A stretch of 64,000 nucleotides of DNA. Source: Daldinia sp. FL1419. Taxonomy: Eukaryota; Ascomycota; Sordariomycetes; Xylariales; Hypoxylaceae. Within the stretch, counting starts at the first letter, position 1, and each line of letters opens with the position of its first letter. The stretch covers positions 124,001-188,000 of the forward strand of contig MU623369.1 of the NCBI GenBank assembly GCA_025201765.1, read 5' to 3'. The notes beneath the pieces are model-generated. The model was not told where the DNA came from, did no database searches, and worked only from the letters and a program-made list of their open reading frames with translations. Both the position numbers and the translations under genes were made by a program. Below, piece after piece: positions 60,787-64,000 of this stretch.

Positions 60787-62877
60787 CTACAAACTACCTT
60801 CGTCATGAACGACAGAGGTGCGCCTCTCTAAGTGTTTGGCAGCTTCTTCGATGTCACGGCTTTGTGCCTCAATGAATCTCGTCGGTCGGCTAACGGAGGT
60901 AGAGTCGCGGTCCTTGTGAAGGACCATAGGTGGGTTGTCGCGGTAATAAGCATCTAAGTCTTCTAGAGTACGGTTGGCTGTCTCGGGGAAGAATAGCCAT
61001 ATAATGGGCAAGAAAAACGCGTTGGTAACTGTCCAGATGATGTAGAACTTCCATCCCAGCTTCTGGATACCGATGGGTGTCACTTCGACAACAATGAAGT
61101 TCGTGATCCAGTTCGTCATAGTGGCAACAGCAGCTCCCTTTGTTCGCATGGGTAGACTATAGTAGGTTAGTGATTGTTTACTAATATTTTGAAGGTTCCA
61201 CGAGTTTCCGCTTCTAATGGGGAGTGCCAAACTTACGAGTTGATTTCTGTAGGGTATAGCCATGGGATACCCAACATTCCTAGGCCGAAGCCCATATAGT
61301 AGATGAAGAACCATACGACCGAAGCCTTAGATACTTCGATCTGGTGGAGGTAGCCGGGCTTCTCTGCAAAGTGGAGCAGGACGGTAACGAGTAAGAAACA
61401 GACCAGTTGGATCGCGGTCGAAACCATCATCATAATGCGACGACCAACTTTTTCCACGAGGGGCGCCGCTACCAAAGATGCGAAAAGGTAAGCAACTGAC
61501 GCCAAGGCGGCAACAAGACGGGCCATGCTCTCATCCAGTTTGACGGACTCGATCAAGACAGTAGGAAGGTAATAAGACATGATCTACTTTACGTTAGTAT
61601 TCCAAGTTATTTTTCTCGAATGCATTAGGGCATGAGAATGGGTAGAGTGGGTGATCTAATGGTTGGTATTCCTGTCTAACTGTTGACAAGTTCGAATGGT
61701 ATTAACATTCAAAATAAAATTCAAGTACTCACTATCTCGTCGTTAGCATTTGTCTATGAAATTTTCTAGGGAGGGGAATTACCATTAATGCCACCAAATT
61801 GTTGCATAGCTTGAGTACCAGAACCGAGGATAAGTCTCCGAATGGTCTTAGTTCCGGCCTTAGTACGACCTCGAAGAAGATCACTCCAGTTTATTGCGTT
61901 TTGGCGTTCATATTCGATACTGTAAACGATTTCGTCACGTTCGGCGACGACGTAGGGATCATCAATAGGCTTATCTTCCAAATCGGCCAAGATCTGGACG
62001 GCTTCGGTCTCCTGACCATGCGCAAGCAGCCATCTGTAATCGTTTAGAAAATTTCTCCTAGATCGTATTGGATAAGGTGTTTACCTGGGAGACTCTGGTA
62101 GCCAAGGGATAGTAGAGAAGAGAATGATGCAGAAAGCGAGCTGGAGAGACAATGGGAACCGCCATCCGACGGAACCTCCAACGAACGACATGCCGTAGTT
62201 AACCCAATTGCTCAGTGAGAAACCAAAGATGTTCAATCCCATTTCAAGCATGACCAGCAATCCTCTGTTGTGGACCTTGGAGGTCTCTGTTTGCCAAACA
62301 GGGGCTGTTGCTGTGTTAATTCCATTGCCGATACTGTTCACATGTTAGTCAAACGGCCGTTTCCTACGGAACTCTGAAGTATATACCCTGTGACGATACG
62401 AGCAACTATCATATGTGGGACACTGAAAGAACTCGTTTGAAGAACCGCACCAACACTCATAATGGCAGTACCAACAAGCACGGTTTTCTTACGACCAATC
62501 GCTTCTCCTATATAGAAGGCGGTGATGGCGCCGAGGAAGCACCCAATGGTATAGATCGAAGTGATGATAGACAGCATGCTTGTATTTTCGGGTCCATTGA
62601 GGTTATGGACGTCCAGATAGTCTTTCGAGATAACAACACCACCTAAAGTCAAGACGTTAACTCCGATATACTATGCAGCCCCTTGTGCGATAGTTGACTT
62701 ACTGAATACACCTTGGTCATAACCAAAAAGGGTCATGTCGGTAGCACAGGCCAACTACGGTTTGTTAGCATCGTGCTATCCACGAGGAAGTAATCGTTGT
62801 TAGCTAACCGTGATCCAAAAGGTCAACCATTTGCCCTTGAACCCGAAGTAGGGCTCTTTGGTTCTTGAGACTGCCAT
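60787..62877 (-). CDS. MFS sugar/hexose transporter (one doubtful splice)
   Basis: Seven exons: 62877-62809, 62754-62703, 62642-62387, 62333-62085, 62033-61783, about 61583-61237 and 61156-60787. The start MAVSRTKEPYFG leads to FGYDQGVFSGVVIS (sugar-porter motif), IGRKK, WLPESPRWLL, QQFGGIN, VEKVGRR and FPETANRTLEDLD, all diagnostic for the sugar porter family of 12-helix proton symporters. The first intron has a GTTAGC donor. The exon 5/6 junction is odd: after AAT-G a GTAATT donor is the only one, but the nearest acceptor (TAG at 61584) gives ATC-ATG and shifts the frame by one; the expected join is G plus TC. Either an unusual acceptor or a one-base insertion is present. If joined normally the protein is ~530 aa. 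Confidence 0.85.
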
Positions 62878-64000
62878 CTTGTTATGGGCAAGTATAGGAT
62901 CGTGTCTGCTCCTTAATTCGTACTCTGGAGACAGACGAGGAGAGATTTGTAAAAGGCTGGGATAGTCAGAACAGAATAACAAGTCGAGAACTCTAGCGGG
63001 CAAGCGTTCTTTATATAAAACAATCATAGCATGGACTGGTGTCGTGTCCGTGCCGTCTACTCAAGTCTAAGGGATCGCGTTCCGTATTTGGGCAAGTCAC
63101 TCGGGTAGTTTGTATAGTTTCGAGCGACATCGTGATATGCCAGGCCGGTAATGGGTAATCAAGCAGGGATCTTGTTGCCACACAGGTACGATACATGATC
63201 TTGCGCTTCATCAAGTTTGTACGATGGAAGTGGGATTACCCAGTTAGATGGTGTTCTTGTTCCAGTTGTGGGGGACGAGCAACTAGAGAATAAGCTGGGG
63301 AGTGGTAACTGGAGAGATTGACTGGACCTTTCTGGGGTCTGGAGAGGGGCAGGGATGTAGGGAGTACATGAGTACATACAGTAAAGTGATACAGGGATAC
63401 AGGGATTATGGTTTAGACTTCGGCGTCATCCCACGCGAAAAGACCTCAAAAGCCCGAAGGTGCGGAATCAGGTGACTGGACTTTACCGCGTTCGATCTAC
63501 TTGAAGCCTTTAGCGGCTTTATTAGCGGTCTAATTACAACAGTCGTCCTTCACCTTAGGGAACCAATGGATGTTACGGATCAAGGTTCGCCCCGTAGGTG
63601 ATGCGCTTTAAAGCGACTAATGACGCTAACAGGTACATATAACTACCAAGAAATAACTAAGATATACCTGGGCACCTGAGCGGCGTATGATATTGTAAAA
63701 CGACTGTAATTTTAAACTTACTAAGAAACAAAAATTTGTTCCAGCTTGCCGAGAATGACATCCGCTAAAAGAGAAATCTCCACTTGGTTACATTTCTAAG
63801 AGGATCTTGGGAAATGGGGGTGCAGCAGGTGCAGATGGGGACGGATGAGGCGCTCCAACTTTTTCTTTTTCAATCTAGACCTCCATAAGCCCCTAAATCT
63901 CCCCATGGGCATGTCCATAGGCATGGAAAAACGGAAACGTTCGCTGGTCTCCTGCATTCCAACACCCCAAGATCTCTCCACAAACTCGCAGCTCGTTGAC
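62878..64000. other. Promoter side of the transporter to window end
   Basis: Holds the transporter's upstream region, with GAACTC-rich and pyrimidine stretches. A minus-strand Arg/Met-rich frame at 63796-63981 has no recognised family and runs close to the window end; I do not call it. Confidence 0.4.

Noticed and set aside
63796..63981. Arg/Met-rich minus-strand frame near the window end
   Set aside because: Low complexity, no recognised family, may be cut by the window edge.
1..64000. CRISPR arrays, bacterial operons or phage genes
   Set aside because: The window is intron-rich fungal nuclear DNA; no direct-repeat/spacer pattern seen.

Overview
The window looks like nuclear DNA of a filamentous ascomycete (Pezizomycotina; a sordariomycete is my best guess, from the protein flavour and not from any search). 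Genes carry many short introns (mostly 48-100 nt) with GTAAGT/GTATGT-like donors, CTAAC/CTGAC-type branch sites and CAG/TAG acceptors. The proteins are of fungal type: NST1, Rho2, TMA20, mL40 (MRPL28), TRAPPC12, DUF6536, an I78 inhibitor and a PTH11/rhodopsin-like membrane protein. Exon structures were assembled by hand by matching splice sites and reading phase. Nearly every multi-exon model closes in frame, which is the main support for the coordinates.

Layout. 1-3.3 kb: the end of an unknown gene and a four-exon DUF6536 membrane protein. 3.3-6.2 kb: gene-free. 6.2-9.8 kb: an MFS exporter and a nucleotidyltransferase-like protein. 10.2-18.4 kb: housekeeping genes (TRAPPC12-like, an unknown protein, mL40, Rho2). 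18.4-21.9 kb: gene-free, with dense ACCT/AGGT tracts. 21.9-27.7 kb: NST1 and a secreted-type single-pass membrane protein. 27.7-30.5 kb: AT-rich, gene-poor, with a MITE-like inverted-repeat element. 30.5-34.5 kb: an I78 inhibitor, TMA20 and an unknown protein.

36.4-55.6 kb is an accessory block of tailoring-type enzymes: an NAD(P)-binding protein, a zinc alcohol dehydrogenase, a cupin, a short-chain dehydrogenase, a UbiA prenyltransferase, two BBE-like FAD oxidases, a rhodopsin-like membrane protein and a cytochrome P450. I see no intact PKS, NRPS or terpene synthase in it. It is the best candidate here for an undescribed system: a prenyltransferase-centred biosynthetic cluster whose core substrate is made elsewhere or by a lost gene.

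55.9-64 kb: an intron-containing tRNA-Ser(GCT), a PrsW-like membrane protein, and a decayed divergent pair made of the C-terminal half of a highly reducing PKS and the C-terminal half of an FSH-type hydrolase, truncated within about 20 bp of each other. A sugar transporter follows, one of whose splice junctions does not close in frame. This flank reads as a decaying second locus, possibly the remnant of the missing backbone gene.
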